From Oryzomonas sagensis (GTDB lineage: Bacteria > Desulfobacterota > Desulfuromonadia > Geobacterales > Pseudopelobacteraceae): a stretch of DNA of 64,000 nucleotides. The notes under the pieces are model-generated. The model saw only the letters and a list, made by a program, of their open reading frames with translations. It had not been told where the DNA came from and made no database searches. The first letter of the stretch is position 1; each line of letters begins with the position of its first letter. The translations under genes were made by a program, and so were the position numbers. The stretch covers positions 55,001 to 119,000 of the forward strand of contig NZ_VZRA01000001.1 in the NCBI RefSeq assembly GCF_008802355.1, read 5' to 3'. Of this stretch, positions 47,027 to 56,086 are shown one piece after another.

Positions 47027-47937
47027 GACGGCTCCCCGGCCCGTTTCCAGCGGCGATGCACCCAATACCAGTCAGCCGGATGGGCGATGGCGAAGTTTTC
47101 CACATAGCGCGACAAGGCCTGGACATCCCGCCGGATGCCCTCGTCCGACGTGTCGCTGCCCAGTTCGTATTCAGGATAGAAGGTGATGACGCTCTTTGCG
47201 CCTTCACGATGGATGAAGGCCGGGACCAGCGGTGCCCCGGTTTTCCGGCCGATGATGACCTGTGCCTTGGTGGCCCAGGCTTTTCTGCCGAGGACATCGA
47301 TCAGCGCCCCGTCTTCGGGAAAGACTGCCTGGTCCCCCAGGATACCAATGATGCCGTCCTTTTTCAGCACGCCGAGCATCTGCCGCAGGCCGCCATCCTT
47401 GTAGATGACCTTGTTGTTGTAATGCAGCCGCATGGTTTCCACCATGGCATTGAGGGACGGGTTGTTCTGGCGGCGCGCCACGACCGACATGGAGGTGCCG
47501 AACGTGCGGGAGAACGCCAGGGCCAGCAATTCCCAGTTGCCGCAATGGCCGGTGACGAAGATGATCCCTTTGTGGCGCTCCCGGGCCCGCTCGTAGTGCT
47601 CGCGCCCCCTGATCTCGACGCCGTCGATGATGGCGTCCCCCTTGCCGTGGTACAGCCGGCAGGTCTCAAGCAGCGAAATTCCCAGATGCCCGAACAATTC
47701 GCGGGCAATCTCCTCGGGGGTTTCCAGGGGGCAGGTCCAGTCGGGGTGCTGCTTCATGAAAGGGAGGGCTTGGCGGATATTGTCGACGGCGATGCGCCGT
47801 CGCTTGCGCAGCAGCAGGGCCATGAGGCCGCCGACCGCCTTTCCGGCGGGGAAGATGAGGCCCGCGGGGAGAACTGCCCCGACCAGGGTGAGCAGATAGA
47901 ACAGGGCCGTTTGGGCGGACCAAAGGACGCGTTTCAT
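47020..47937 (-). CDS. lpxL: Lipid A secondary acyltransferase (LpxL/HtrB family)
   Basis: A 305-residue inner-membrane acyltransferase that adds a secondary acyl chain to Kdo-lipid IVA. Seen: an N-terminal membrane helix (about 8-30), RRRIAVDNIRQALPF, the catalytic H-x4-E motif GHCGNWELLA (about 130), and GDQAVFPEDGALIDVLGR. It is the only acyltransferase of this family in the window, so a second one (LpxM-like), if present, lies elsewhere. ATGA overlap with msbA. Confidence 0.9.
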   Translation of the reverse strand: MKRVLWSAQTALFYLLTLVGAVLPAGLIFPAGKAVGGLMALLLRKRRRIAVDNIRQALPFMKQHPDWTCPLETPEEIARELFGHLGISLLETCRLYHGKGDAIIDGVEIRGREHYERARERHKGIIFVTGHCGNWELLALAFSRTFGTSMSVVARRQNNPSLNAMVETMRLHYNNKVIYKDGGLRQMLGVLKKDGIIGILGDQAVFPEDGALIDVLGRKAWATKAQVIIGRKTGAPLVPAFIHREGAKSVITFYPEYELGSDTSDEGIRRDVQALSRYVENFAIAHPADWYWVHRRWKRAGEPSC

Positions 47938-49688
47938 GACTCGGCGCTGGGGTCGTCACCGGTGGTGCGGTCGCTGAATTGCAGGGCGTGCAGCCGGCTA
48001 TAGAGACTGCTGTTCTTCAACAGGTCTTCATGGGAGCCGCGTTCCACGATATGTCCCTTTTCCAGGACGATGATGGTATCGGCATGCAGTATGGTGGAGA
48101 GGCGGTGGGCAATGACAAAGGTGGTGCGGTTGACCATCAGATTATCCAGAGCCTTTTGCACCATCTGCTCGCTCTCCGTGTCCAGGGCGCTGGTGGCCTC
48201 GTCCAGTATCAGGACCGGCGCATTCTTGAGCAGCGCCCGTGCGATGCAGATCCGCTGGCGTTGTCCGCCGGACAGGCGCAGTCCCCGGTCGCCGATGTTG
48301 GTGTCGTAGCCATCGGGCAACTGTTCGATGAATTCATGGGCAAAGGCGGCCCTGGCGGCCTCCACCACCTCTTCCAGAGAGGCACCCGGTTTCCCGTAGC
48401 GGATATTATCGGCAATACTTTCGTTGAACAGGGTCGTCTCCTGGTCCACCAGGGCGATCTGGGAGACGAGCGATGCAACGGTCACGTCGCGAATATCACG
48501 GCCGTCGATGAGGATGGCGCCTTCGCTTACGTCATAGAAGCGGGGGATCAGGGATGCCAGGGTCGACTTCCCGCCGCCCGAGGGGCCCACCAGAGCGATC
48601 ATCCGGTTGCTTTCGGCGGTGAGGGAAACGTCCTGGAGGATCGGTTCGGCACCGTAACTGAAGGAGACGTTGCGAAACTCCACCCGGCCGGAGGAACGGC
48701 CGATATCCGCCGCGCCCGGGCGGTCGACGATGGTCCGGCGCTCGTCCAAGAGATTGAAGACGCGTTCCGCCGCGCCGGCTGAGCGTTGGACCACGTTATA
48801 GGACCCCTGGAGCTTTTTGATCGGGGTGAATACCATGACCATGGCGGCAATGAACGAGAAAAATTCCGAAGCGGTCATGTGCCCCGACATGACCTGGCTG
48901 CCGCCGAAGTAGATCACGCCGGCCACCCCCAGGGAGATGATGGATTCGGAAACCGGCATGGCCAGGGATTCGTATTTTATGAACCGGCGGATTTGATGAA
49001 AATACTCCAGGTTGGTCGCGCGGAAACGGCTGACTATCTGATTTTCCAGACCAAAGGCCTTGATGACCTTGACCCCGGAAAAGGTTTCCTGAAGGGTGGC
49101 CGTCAATCCCCCCATGACGTTGAGGCTGCGACTGGAGGCGTTCTTTATTTTTTTGCCGATCAACTGGGCGGGATAGGCCGTGGCCGGGATGACCACGAAG
49201 GAGATGATGGCCAATTCCCAGTTGCGGTAAAAGATGACCCCCAGAAGCGACACGGCAGAGATCGTATCGCGGAACAGCCCGCTGACGACCTGGCCGATCC
49301 CTTCCTGCATCTGAGAGATATCGTTGGTCATGCGCGACATCAATTCGCCGGTGGCCGTGCGGTTGTAAAAGGCCATATCCTGGCGGATCGTGCTGGCATA
49401 CAGGGTATTGCGGATATCCTGGATCGCCTTCTGGCCGGCCAGCTTGATGGCAGTATCGTAGGTAAAGCGGGCAACCCCGCGAACCAGGAACAGGGCGATG
49501 ATCCCGACCGGCACCAGCAGGAAGATGCCGGTGTCCTTGCCGGCGAAGATTTTCTTCAAGACCGGCTCCACCAGGTAGGCGAAGGCGCCGTCCATCCCCC
49601 CCACGACTGCCGAGCAGAGCGCCGAGATGAGCAACAGCCCCCAATAGGGCTTGAAAAAACTGAGGGTGCGTAACAGGGTTGGTTTCAT
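47934..49688 (-). CDS. msbA: Lipid A flippase, ABC exporter MsbA
   Basis: A 584-residue half-transporter, functional as a homodimer, that flips core-lipid A to the periplasmic leaflet. Six membrane segments occupy about 15-310. The ATPase domain has Walker A GPSGGGKST (about 370), the Q-loop region LVDQETTLF, signature LSGGQRQR, and Walker B ILDEATSALD with H-loop IAHRLS. It is coupled by 4-base overlaps to lpxB upstream and lpxL downstream. Confidence 0.95.
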   Translation of the reverse strand: MKPTLLRTLSFFKPYWGLLLISALCSAVVGGMDGAFAYLVEPVLKKIFAGKDTGIFLLVPVGIIALFLVRGVARFTYDTAIKLAGQKAIQDIRNTLYASTIRQDMAFYNRTATGELMSRMTNDISQMQEGIGQVVSGLFRDTISAVSLLGVIFYRNWELAIISFVVIPATAYPAQLIGKKIKNASSRSLNVMGGLTATLQETFSGVKVIKAFGLENQIVSRFRATNLEYFHQIRRFIKYESLAMPVSESIISLGVAGVIYFGGSQVMSGHMTASEFFSFIAAMVMVFTPIKKLQGSYNVVQRSAGAAERVFNLLDERRTIVDRPGAADIGRSSGRVEFRNVSFSYGAEPILQDVSLTAESNRMIALVGPSGGGKSTLASLIPRFYDVSEGAILIDGRDIRDVTVASLVSQIALVDQETTLFNESIADNIRYGKPGASLEEVVEAARAAFAHEFIEQLPDGYDTNIGDRGLRLSGGQRQRICIARALLKNAPVLILDEATSALDTESEQMVQKALDNLMVNRTTFVIAHRLSTILHADTIIVLEKGHIVERGSHEDLLKNSSLYSRLHALQFSDRTTGDDPSAES

Positions 49689-50848
49689 TGATCTTCCATT
49701 GTTGCCAGTATCAGTCGCGCCACATTTGCGGATGCGCCGCCGCCGCCCAGCCTCTCCCGGATGGCTGCCAGCTTCTCCCTTATTGTCCCGGCATAGCCCG
49801 CATCCGTCAGGATCGAGCCGATCTCGTCCGCGATCATGGCCGGGTTGGCCTCGTGCTGAATGAGTTCCCGAACCACGATTTCCCCGGCGACAATGTTGCA
49901 GAGGCCGATTTTATCAACCTTCACCAGGCGTTTCGCCAGTTGGTAGGTGAGGGGCGAGAGCTTGTAGATGATCACCATGGGGGTGCCCACCAGGGCTATT
50001 TCCAGAGTGACTGTGCCGGAAACGGAGATGACGGCGTCGCAGGCCCGGATCAGGTCATGAATTCGCTCGCGGCTGATGGTGACCTCAAGGCCGGCCGCCG
50101 TAAGTTGCGGTACTATGTCAGCATCGCGCAGCGTAGAGGCCAGGGGAAGTACAAACTGAATATCGGGGAAGCGCCTCTTCAGCAAGACGGCAGCTCCGGT
50201 GATTACCGGCAGGAGACGTTCGATCTCGTTCCGGCGGCTGCCGGGGAAGAGCCCGACGATCCTGCGCCCGGGGTCGAGCCCGAAACTTGCGGCTGCATCG
50301 TCCCGCTCCCCACGGACCTTGACCAGGTCGGTCATGGGATGCCCCACGAAAGAAACCGGGATGCCGGCCCGTTCGTAAAACGGGGCTTCAAAGGGGAGGA
50401 TCACCGCCATGTGATCCACCAGCCGCGCCATTTTTTTTACCCGTCCCTGGCGCCAGGCCCATATCTGCGGGCTGATGTAGTAGAGTACCTTGACGCCGGC
50501 CTTGCGGGCCGCCTTGGCCAGGCGCAGGTTGAATCCGGGGTAATCGATCAGAATCAGCAGGTCGGGCCGGTCGGTGGACAGGGCCTTTTTCAGTTTGAGG
50601 AAGGCGCCCGAGATGACGTCGAAATGCTTGAGCACCTCCACCAGCCCCACCACGGCCATATCGGCAGAATCCACCAGGGTCTCGACCCCCGCCTCGCGCA
50701 TGCGCGCTCCACCGATGCCGAAAAAGTGCAGGGACGGATCCAGCTTGAGCGCTTCCCGGGCCAGGTCGGCACCGTAAATGTCACCGGAGGCCTCGCCCGC
50801 CACGATCATGATATTCCGCCGTGCCGTAGCTGGAGTAATGTCGGACAT
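49685..50848 (-). CDS. lpxB: Lipid-A-disaccharide synthase
   Basis: A 387-residue GT19 enzyme that joins lipid X and UDP-2,3-diacylglucosamine. Seen: MIVAGEASGDIYGADL, LIDYPGFNLRLAKAARKAG, YYISPQIWAWRQGR, GLFPGSRRNEIERLLP, and SGTVTLEIAL. ATG 50848 has AAGGGA at 10 bases; GTG 50857 is too close to that site. It lies directly downstream of the aminotransferase gene and overlaps msbA. Confidence 0.96.
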   Translation of the reverse strand: MSDITPATARRNIMIVAGEASGDIYGADLAREALKLDPSLHFFGIGGARMREAGVETLVDSADMAVVGLVEVLKHFDVISGAFLKLKKALSTDRPDLLILIDYPGFNLRLAKAARKAGVKVLYYISPQIWAWRQGRVKKMARLVDHMAVILPFEAPFYERAGIPVSFVGHPMTDLVKVRGERDDAAASFGLDPGRRIVGLFPGSRRNEIERLLPVITGAAVLLKRRFPDIQFVLPLASTLRDADIVPQLTAAGLEVTISRERIHDLIRACDAVISVSGTVTLEIALVGTPMVIIYKLSPLTYQLAKRLVKVDKIGLCNIVAGEIVVRELIQHEANPAMIADEIGSILTDAGYAGTIREKLAAIRERLGGGGASANVARLILATMEDQ

Positions 50849-50893
50849 CAGGCGCACATCCCTTCAACAACAGAGGGAACACAGAGACACAAA

Positions 50894-51988
50894 TTATCCA
50901 ACCAGTACCTCTTTGACGGTTTCCGCTACCAAGCGCACCGATGCGTCGGGTATTTCGGGATACACGGGGAGCGACATGCAGTTGGCGGCGACCTTTTCGG
51001 CCACCGGCAGGCTCAGACCTGCGCAGGCCTGGGCAAAGACGTCCTGTTTGTGGAGCGGAATGGGGTAATAGACGGCCGAGGCGATCTGCCGTTCGGAGAG
51101 TTTGGCCATGACGGCGTCGCGCCGGTCGGTAAGGATCGTGTATTGGTGATAGACGTGCCGTCCCTTGCCATCCTCGTGGGGAACGGTCGCCACGTCGGCC
51201 AGCAAGGAGGAATAAAGCTGCGCAACGCGGCGGCGGCCGGTGTTGAATTCGTCGATCCGCTTGAGCTTCACCCGCAGAATGGCGGCCTGGATGTCGTCGA
51301 GGCGGCTGTTGAAACCGATCATGCTGTGGTGGTAGCGGACCCGGCTGCCGTGGTTACGCAGCACCTTGACCTGTTCGGCCAACTCGGCCGTGGCACAGGT
51401 GACCATGCCGCCGTCGCCGTAGCATCCCAGATTTTTGCTGGGGAAGAAGCTGAAACAGCCCAAGAGCCCCATGGTACCGGTCATGCGGCCATCGACCGCG
51501 GCGCCGAAGGACTGGGCGCAATCTTCGATCAGGAGCAGGTTGTGTTTTTTACAGATGGCCGTAAAGGCAGCCATGTCGGCCGGCTGGCCGAAGAGGTGCA
51601 CCGGGATGATCGCTTTGGTGCGGGGGGTGATGGCCTTTTCGACCATGGCCGGATCGAGGTTGAAGGTTTGGGGATCGATGTCCGCGAAGACCGGGGTGGC
51701 CCCGGCGTAGCAGACGGCCTCGGCCGTGGCGATAAAGGTGAACGGAGAGGTGATGACCTCATCCCCGGGGCCGATGCCGGCCGCCAGGATCGCCAGGTGC
51801 AGGGCGTCGGTGCCCGATGCGCAGGTGACGGCATGGGGGGCGCCCAGGTATGCCGCAGCCTCCTGTTCCAGCGCGGTCACGTTGGGGCCCAGAATGAACT
51901 GGGTGCTCTCCAAAGCGGCGAGAACCGCCGTATCGATCTCCGCTTTCAGTGTGTGATATTGCGTTTTGAGGTCTACCATCGGTATCAT
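50894..51988 (-). CDS. gnnB: DegT/DnrJ/EryC1 aminotransferase, probable GnnB
   Basis: A 364-residue PLP-dependent sugar aminotransferase. Seen: CASGTDALHLAILAAGIGPGDEVIT, EDCAQSFGA, and the PLP lysine in FSFFPSKNLGCYGDGGM. It is coupled by ATGA overlap to the Gfo/Idh gene, and the pair sits between lpxA and lpxB. In Acidithiobacillus ferrooxidans the equally placed GnnA and GnnB oxidise and transaminate UDP-GlcNAc at C3 to give UDP-GlcNAc3N for LpxA. Assignment here rests on family plus context; another 3-amino-sugar role is possible. Confidence 0.72.
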   Translation of the reverse strand: MIPMVDLKTQYHTLKAEIDTAVLAALESTQFILGPNVTALEQEAAAYLGAPHAVTCASGTDALHLAILAAGIGPGDEVITSPFTFIATAEAVCYAGATPVFADIDPQTFNLDPAMVEKAITPRTKAIIPVHLFGQPADMAAFTAICKKHNLLLIEDCAQSFGAAVDGRMTGTMGLLGCFSFFPSKNLGCYGDGGMVTCATAELAEQVKVLRNHGSRVRYHHSMIGFNSRLDDIQAAILRVKLKRIDEFNTGRRRVAQLYSSLLADVATVPHEDGKGRHVYHQYTILTDRRDAVMAKLSERQIASAVYYPIPLHKQDVFAQACAGLSLPVAEKVAANCMSLPVYPEIPDASVRLVAETVKEVLVG

Positions 51989-52929
51989 GGGTGTGTCCTT
52001 TTCAGGCTAACGTTGATTTTGAGTGCCGTTTCCAGCGCCATTTTCCCTTCCCTGCCGCTCACCTGGGGCTGTTTTCCTTCCCTGATGGCCTCGATGAACG
52101 ATTCAATCTCGTTTTTGAGCGCATCGGCCTGCCCCAGTTCCCGCTCGACGACCTTAACATTGGGGATGCCAGGAAACAACTCGCCGCTCCCCTTCTGGGC
52201 CACCAGCAGCTTGCGGTTCTGAAAGTCCAGGGTGATGTAGGCATCGCGCTGGAATATGCGCATCTTGCGTTCGCTCTTCAGGCTGATACGGCTGGCGGTA
52301 ACGTTGGCGACGCAGCCGTTTTTGAAAACGATCCGGGCGTTGGCGATGTCCTCCTCGCCGGTAAAGACCGGCGCACCAATGGCATCGATGTGCTCAACCG
52401 GGGACCCGACGATGTGCTGGATGATGTCGATGTCGTGGATCATCAGGTCCAGGACCACGTTCACGTCCGTCCCCCGCGGCTTGAAGGGGGCGATGCGCAC
52501 CGACTCGATGAAGAGCGGTTCATGGAGGATGTCACCCAACGCCACCAGGACCGGGTTGAAACGTTCCAGGTGGCCGACCTGGAAGACCAGTTTGCGCGAC
52601 TCGGCGAGGGCGATCAACTCGTCGGCCTCGGCCGTGGTGACGGTGATCGGCTTCTCGATCAGCACGTGGACCCCGGCTGCCAGGAAATCACGGGCTACGG
52701 TGTGGTGATACTGGGTTGGCACCACCACACTGACCGCATCCACCTTGCCGATCAGGGCATGATGATCGCTGTAGGCGGTCGTCCCCAGCGCCGCTGCAAT
52801 CTCGGCCGCCCGCTTCGGATCGCTGTCCACCACGCCGACCAGTTCCACATCGGGGATGGCGGCGTACTTCTGGGCATGGAAGTTACCCAGGTAGCCCACG
52901 CCTATGACGGCCGTCCTCAAGGCGCTCAT
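51985..52929 (-). CDS. gnnA: Gfo/Idh/MocA oxidoreductase, probable GnnA
   Basis: A 314-residue NAD-dependent sugar dehydrogenase. N-terminal Rossmann motif VIGVGYLGNFHAQKY, then VLIEKPITVT (the family EKP lysine) and DLMIHDIDIIQHI with the catalytic-type histidines. Its ATG overlaps the lpxA stop and its stop overlaps the aminotransferase start, both ATGA, which ties it to lipid A synthesis. Predicted to oxidise the C3 hydroxyl of UDP-GlcNAc before transamination. Specificity is inferred. Confidence 0.72.
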   Translation of the reverse strand: MSALRTAVIGVGYLGNFHAQKYAAIPDVELVGVVDSDPKRAAEIAAALGTTAYSDHHALIGKVDAVSVVVPTQYHHTVARDFLAAGVHVLIEKPITVTTAEADELIALAESRKLVFQVGHLERFNPVLVALGDILHEPLFIESVRIAPFKPRGTDVNVVLDLMIHDIDIIQHIVGSPVEHIDAIGAPVFTGEEDIANARIVFKNGCVANVTASRISLKSERKMRIFQRDAYITLDFQNRKLLVAQKGSGELFPGIPNVKVVERELGQADALKNEIESFIEAIREGKQPQVSGREGKMALETALKINVSLKRTHP

Positions 52930-53705
52930 CCGCGGCAGATCCCCCGTTCGGAGCGTTCGATGAAGGCCAGCAGGTAGTCAACCTCCGGGCATTCCTTGAC
53001 CTCGGCCCTGATGCGGCTGATGGCGTCGGGGAGTTTCAGACCGGCCATGAACAGGGTTTTGTAGGCCTTTTTCAGGCTGCCGATCGCCTCGTCCGAGAAC
53101 CCGCGCCGTTTCAGGCCGATCAGGTTCAGCCCCCGCAGCTTGGCGTCGCGTTTGCCCGAGGTGGCGATCATGTACGGCGGGATGTCCAGGCCGACCAGGG
53201 TGCCGCCGCCGATCATGACGTGGGCGCCGACCGTGACGAATTGATGTATCGCCACCAAGCCGCCCAGGATGACGTGGTCCTCCACCGTGACATGCCCGGC
53301 CAGGGTTGCCACGTTGGCCATGACCACGTTGTTGCCGATGCGGCAGTCGTGGGCCACATGGGAGTAGGCCATGAAGAGGTTGCCGTTTCCGACCACGGTC
53401 TCGCCGTGGCCGGAGACCGTGCCGCGGTGGATCGTGGCGAATTCCCGGATCATGTTGTTGTCGCCGATGCGGGTCCAGGTCTCTTCACCCCGGTATTTCA
53501 GGTCCTGCGGGGGGGCGCCGACCGAGGTCTGGTGGAAGATCTGGTTGTTTTCGCCGATCTCCGTCCAGTCGCCGATCACGGCATGGGCGCCGATCTTGGT
53601 GCCCTTGCCGATGGTTACCTGTTTGCCGATGATCGCATAGGGGCCTATCTCGACGTCGGACGCCAGCTGTGCGCTCGGTTCGATTATTGCGCTTGAGTGT
53701 ATCAT
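52926..53705 (-). CDS. lpxA: UDP-N-acetylglucosamine acyltransferase (LpxA)
   Basis: A 259-residue left-handed beta-helix trimer that acylates the C3 position of the UDP-sugar. Hexapeptide repeats fill residues 1-185. The catalytic His lies in AYSHVAHDCRIGNN, followed by VAIHQFVTVGAHVMIGGG and GLNLIGLKRRGF. If the GnnA/GnnB assignment holds, its natural acceptor would be UDP-GlcNAc3N, which would yield an amide in place of an ester at C3. It follows fabZ and is overlapped by gnnA. Confidence 0.95.
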   Translation of the reverse strand: MIHSSAIIEPSAQLASDVEIGPYAIIGKQVTIGKGTKIGAHAVIGDWTEIGENNQIFHQTSVGAPPQDLKYRGEETWTRIGDNNMIREFATIHRGTVSGHGETVVGNGNLFMAYSHVAHDCRIGNNVVMANVATLAGHVTVEDHVILGGLVAIHQFVTVGAHVMIGGGTLVGLDIPPYMIATSGKRDAKLRGLNLIGLKRRGFSDEAIGSLKKAYKTLFMAGLKLPDAISRIRAEVKECPEVDYLLAFIERSERGICRG

Positions 53706-53753
53706 TGGAACTCTCCCCGGTTTACTATCTAAAAAATTGGCACATACTCGGTG

Positions 53754-54197
53754 TTACGCCGCTTTGTCGGCAAAGGTCGCCTTGAGGGATGCCTCGGTTA
53801 CCAGTGTTTCGCCCACGTAGGCCTTGCCGTCGACCCCCCAGATGCCGCGGCGGTTGAAGGTCGTTTCGATCTGGATGCGCAGTTGATCGCCAGGGAATAC
53901 CGGCTTTCTGAACTTTGCATTGTCGATGGACATGAAGTAGCTGACCTTTTTCTTCGTTTCATCGTCCGATGCCAGGTAGGCCATGATACCGGCGACCTGG
54001 GCCATGGCCTCGACGATCAGCACCCCCGGCATAACCGGATGGCCGGGAAAGTGCCCCTGGAAAAAAGGCTCGTTGATGGTGACATTCTTGATTCCGACGC
54101 AACGTTTGCCGTGCTCCAGCTCAATGATCCGATCGACCATGAGGAAGGGGTAGCGGTGGGGAAGAATCTTCATGATTTCATTGACGTCCATTAGCAT
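53754..54197 (-). CDS. fabZ: 3-hydroxyacyl-ACP dehydratase FabZ
   Basis: A 147-residue hot-dog-fold enzyme of type II fatty acid synthesis; it competes with LpxA and LpxD for 3-hydroxyacyl-ACP. Catalytic His in FFQGHFPGHPVMPGV and Glu in LIVEAMAQVAG are present, after the PHRYPFLMVDR signature. ATG 54197 with GAGG at good spacing gives the normal length; the long upstream extension of the frame is not coding. The lpxD-fabZ-lpxA order is the classic one. Confidence 0.95.
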   Translation of the reverse strand: MLMDVNEIMKILPHRYPFLMVDRIIELEHGKRCVGIKNVTINEPFFQGHFPGHPVMPGVLIVEAMAQVAGIMAYLASDDETKKKVSYFMSIDNAKFRKPVFPGDQLRIQIETTFNRRGIWGVDGKAYVGETLVTEASLKATFADKAA

Positions 54198-54253
54198 GGG
54201 AAACCTCGTTGAAATAAAATAGTCGCCGTAGAAGCGCGGAGTAACAATCAATC

Positions 54254-54413
54254 TGCCACAGAACCACAAAAAAACGGAGAACTTCAAAACACAACCTGCC
54301 ACAGAGACACAGAGACACGGAGAACGTCAAAGACAGAGCCTCTTTAATTTACAGCGTTGAACCAAAACTGTTTATCTCACTGCTTCTGCTTTTCCTCTGT
54401 GTCTCTGTGGCAG
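54254..54413. repeat. Inverted CACAGAG-type repeat between lpxD and fabZ
   Basis: CTGCCACAGAGACACAGAG (from 54296) pairs with CCTCTGTGTCTCTGTGGCAG (54394-54413). A further partial direct copy (ctgccacagaaccacaaaa) starts at 54254. These fill the 240-base lpxD-fabZ spacer. They have the same style as the hisG-hisD repeat and a short piece at about 50868-50890 (acagagggaacacagagacac) beside lpxB. Confidence 0.65.
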
Positions 54414-54437
54414 ATTTCAGGACTGACTTTATCCTGT

Positions 54438-55475
54438 TCATTTTTTCAGCTGTTTTTCCAGTTCGGCGATGCGTTTTTCCAGGCTGCTGACCGTTTTCTT
54501 CAGGGTCGGCAGGTTGGAGACAACCGCCATGGATTTGAGCCACTCCTTGTGGGGCTGCGCCGGATAGCCGCTGTAGCCGGCATTGGCGGCCAGGGAGTTG
54601 GGTACTCCCGACTTGGCCCCCACCATCACGTTGTCACCGATGGTCAGGTGACCGGCAACCCCGACCTGGCCGGCCAGGGTCACGTGGTCGCCGACCTTGG
54701 TGCTGCCCGATATCCCCACTTGGGAGACGATCATGCAATCGCGCCCTATCTGGCAGTTGTGGGCGACCTGCACCAGATTGTCGAGCTTGGTCCCCTGTTT
54801 TACCAGGGTGACCTCCAGAGCGGCCCGGTCAACGGTCGTATTGGCACCCACCTCCACATCATCTTCCAACACCACGATGCCGATCTGGGGAATCCGGTAA
54901 TAGCCGCGACCATCCGGGGCATAACCGAACCCATCGCTCCCGATAACCGCGCCGGGCTGGATGATCACCCGGTTTCCGAGACGGCAGCGCTCGCGGATAA
55001 CGGCGTTGGCATGCACCACGCAGTCATCGCCGATCGCGGCCCCCTCGTAGATGACCGCGCCGCTGTGGATGACGGTCCGAGCGCCGATGGTGACGTTGTT
55101 CCCGATGCAGGCGCCGGGATAGATGCTGATCCCCTCCCCCAGCGTCACGCCGGTCCCCACGTTCGCCTCGGGCAGTATTCCCAGCCCGGGGTGGGGGGAG
55201 GTGTAGAAGAGTGTCAGTAGCTTGGCAAACCCCAGGTACGGATTGGCCACTTCGACCACATTGCGGCCGTAGCTTTCGTTTCCTGGGGCCATCAGCACCG
55301 CTCCGGCCTTGGTCTCCGCGACCTTGGCGGCGTACTTGTGGTTTGCCAGGAATGTGATGGTCTCGGGTCCGGCTGTTTCCAGGGGGGCAAGGCCGCCAAC
55401 GCGCACCGCACCATCCCCCCGCACCGTACCGCCCAGGTATTCGGCAATTTCTTTCAATGTTTTACTTTGTTGCAT
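54438..55475 (-). CDS. lpxD: UDP-3-O-acylglucosamine N-acyltransferase
   Basis: A 345-residue trimeric beta-helix acyltransferase that adds the 2-N acyl chain. Seen: an N-terminal uridine-binding domain (about 1-100, [14 protein letters not shown]), hexapeptide repeats (about 105-310), the catalytic His in [15 protein letters not shown], and a C-terminal coiled coil ([19 protein letters not shown]). Length and start are standard. Preceded by skp and followed by a repeat-filled spacer. Confidence 0.95.
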   Translation of the reverse strand: MQQSKTLKEIAEYLGGTVRGDGAVRVGGLAPLETAGPETITFLANHKYAAKVAETKAGAVLMAPGNESYGRNVVEVANPYLGFAKLLTLFYTSPHPGLGILPEANVGTGVTLGEGISIYPGACIGNNVTIGARTVIHSGAVIYEGAAIGDDCVVHANAVIRERCRLGNRVIIQPGAVIGSDGFGYAPDGRGYYRIPQIGIVVLEDDVEVGANTTVDRAALEVTLVKQGTKLDNLVQVAHNCQIGRDCMIVSQVGISGSTKVGDHVTLAGQVGVAGHLTIGDNVMVGAKSGVPNSLAANAGYSGYPAQPHKEWLKSMAVVSNLPTLKKTVSSLEKRIAELEKQLKK

Positions 55476-55534
55476 GTCACTGCCCCGTAGCGATAGTCAA
55501 AATATTCGGACCGCACAATTCGATGCGGCGCCCG

Positions 55535-56053
55535 CTATTTCTTTTTGGCGGTGTTGAAGCGCTTCAGCACCTCTTCGGTCACATCGGACTTTTCATCGAC
55601 ATACAGCATCATACTGTCGTTTTTGGCAAAGATAAAGGCGTAGCCGTTGGTCCGGCCGTACTCCTTGATAACCTTTTCCATCTCCTCAAGAATCTTGCGG
55701 GTAAATTCTTCATCCTTGGCCTGAAGCTCATCCTGGGCATCCTTGGTGAAACGCTGGAACTCTTTCAGCCGCTGCTGATAGTCCTTTTCCTTGGCGGCCC
55801 TGGCCGTTTCGGAGAGGAGCATTCCCTGTTTTTCAAGCTCATCCTTCAGCTTCTTGAGCTCTTCCTGCTTGCCGTTGATTTCGTCCTGATATTTCTTGAG
55901 CCGTGCCGCCAACTGCTCCTTAGCCTCCTTGCCCGACTCGGAGTTGTTGAGCGCCCGCTGCATATCGACATAGCCGATCTTCACATCGGCAGCAGACGCC
56001 GATGCAGCTGCAAAGCCCAAAAACATGACTGCCGCCAGTATAAACCTTCTCAT
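55535..56053 (-). CDS. skp: Periplasmic chaperone Skp/OmpH
   Basis: A 172-residue periplasmic chaperone that shields unfolded outer-membrane proteins on their way to BamA. A cleavable signal (about 1-21, ending ASASA) precedes KIGYVDMQRALNNSESGKEAKEQL, a long charged coiled coil (about 45-130) and the closing YAFIFAKNDSMMLYVDE pattern. It sits between bamA and lpxD, the usual position. Confidence 0.93.
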   Translation of the reverse strand: MRRFILAAVMFLGFAAASASAADVKIGYVDMQRALNNSESGKEAKEQLAARLKKYQDEINGKQEELKKLKDELEKQGMLLSETARAAKEKDYQQRLKEFQRFTKDAQDELQAKDEEFTRKILEEMEKVIKEYGRTNGYAFIFAKNDSMMLYVDEKSDVTEEVLKRFNTAKKK

Positions 56054-56086
56054 GATTGACGTTCTCCTTTTTCTGTATGATGCAAC

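Noticed and set aside
49679-52222. 847-codon plus-strand frame opposite lpxB and gnnB
   Set aside because: Shadow frame spanning several overlapping real genes on the other strand.
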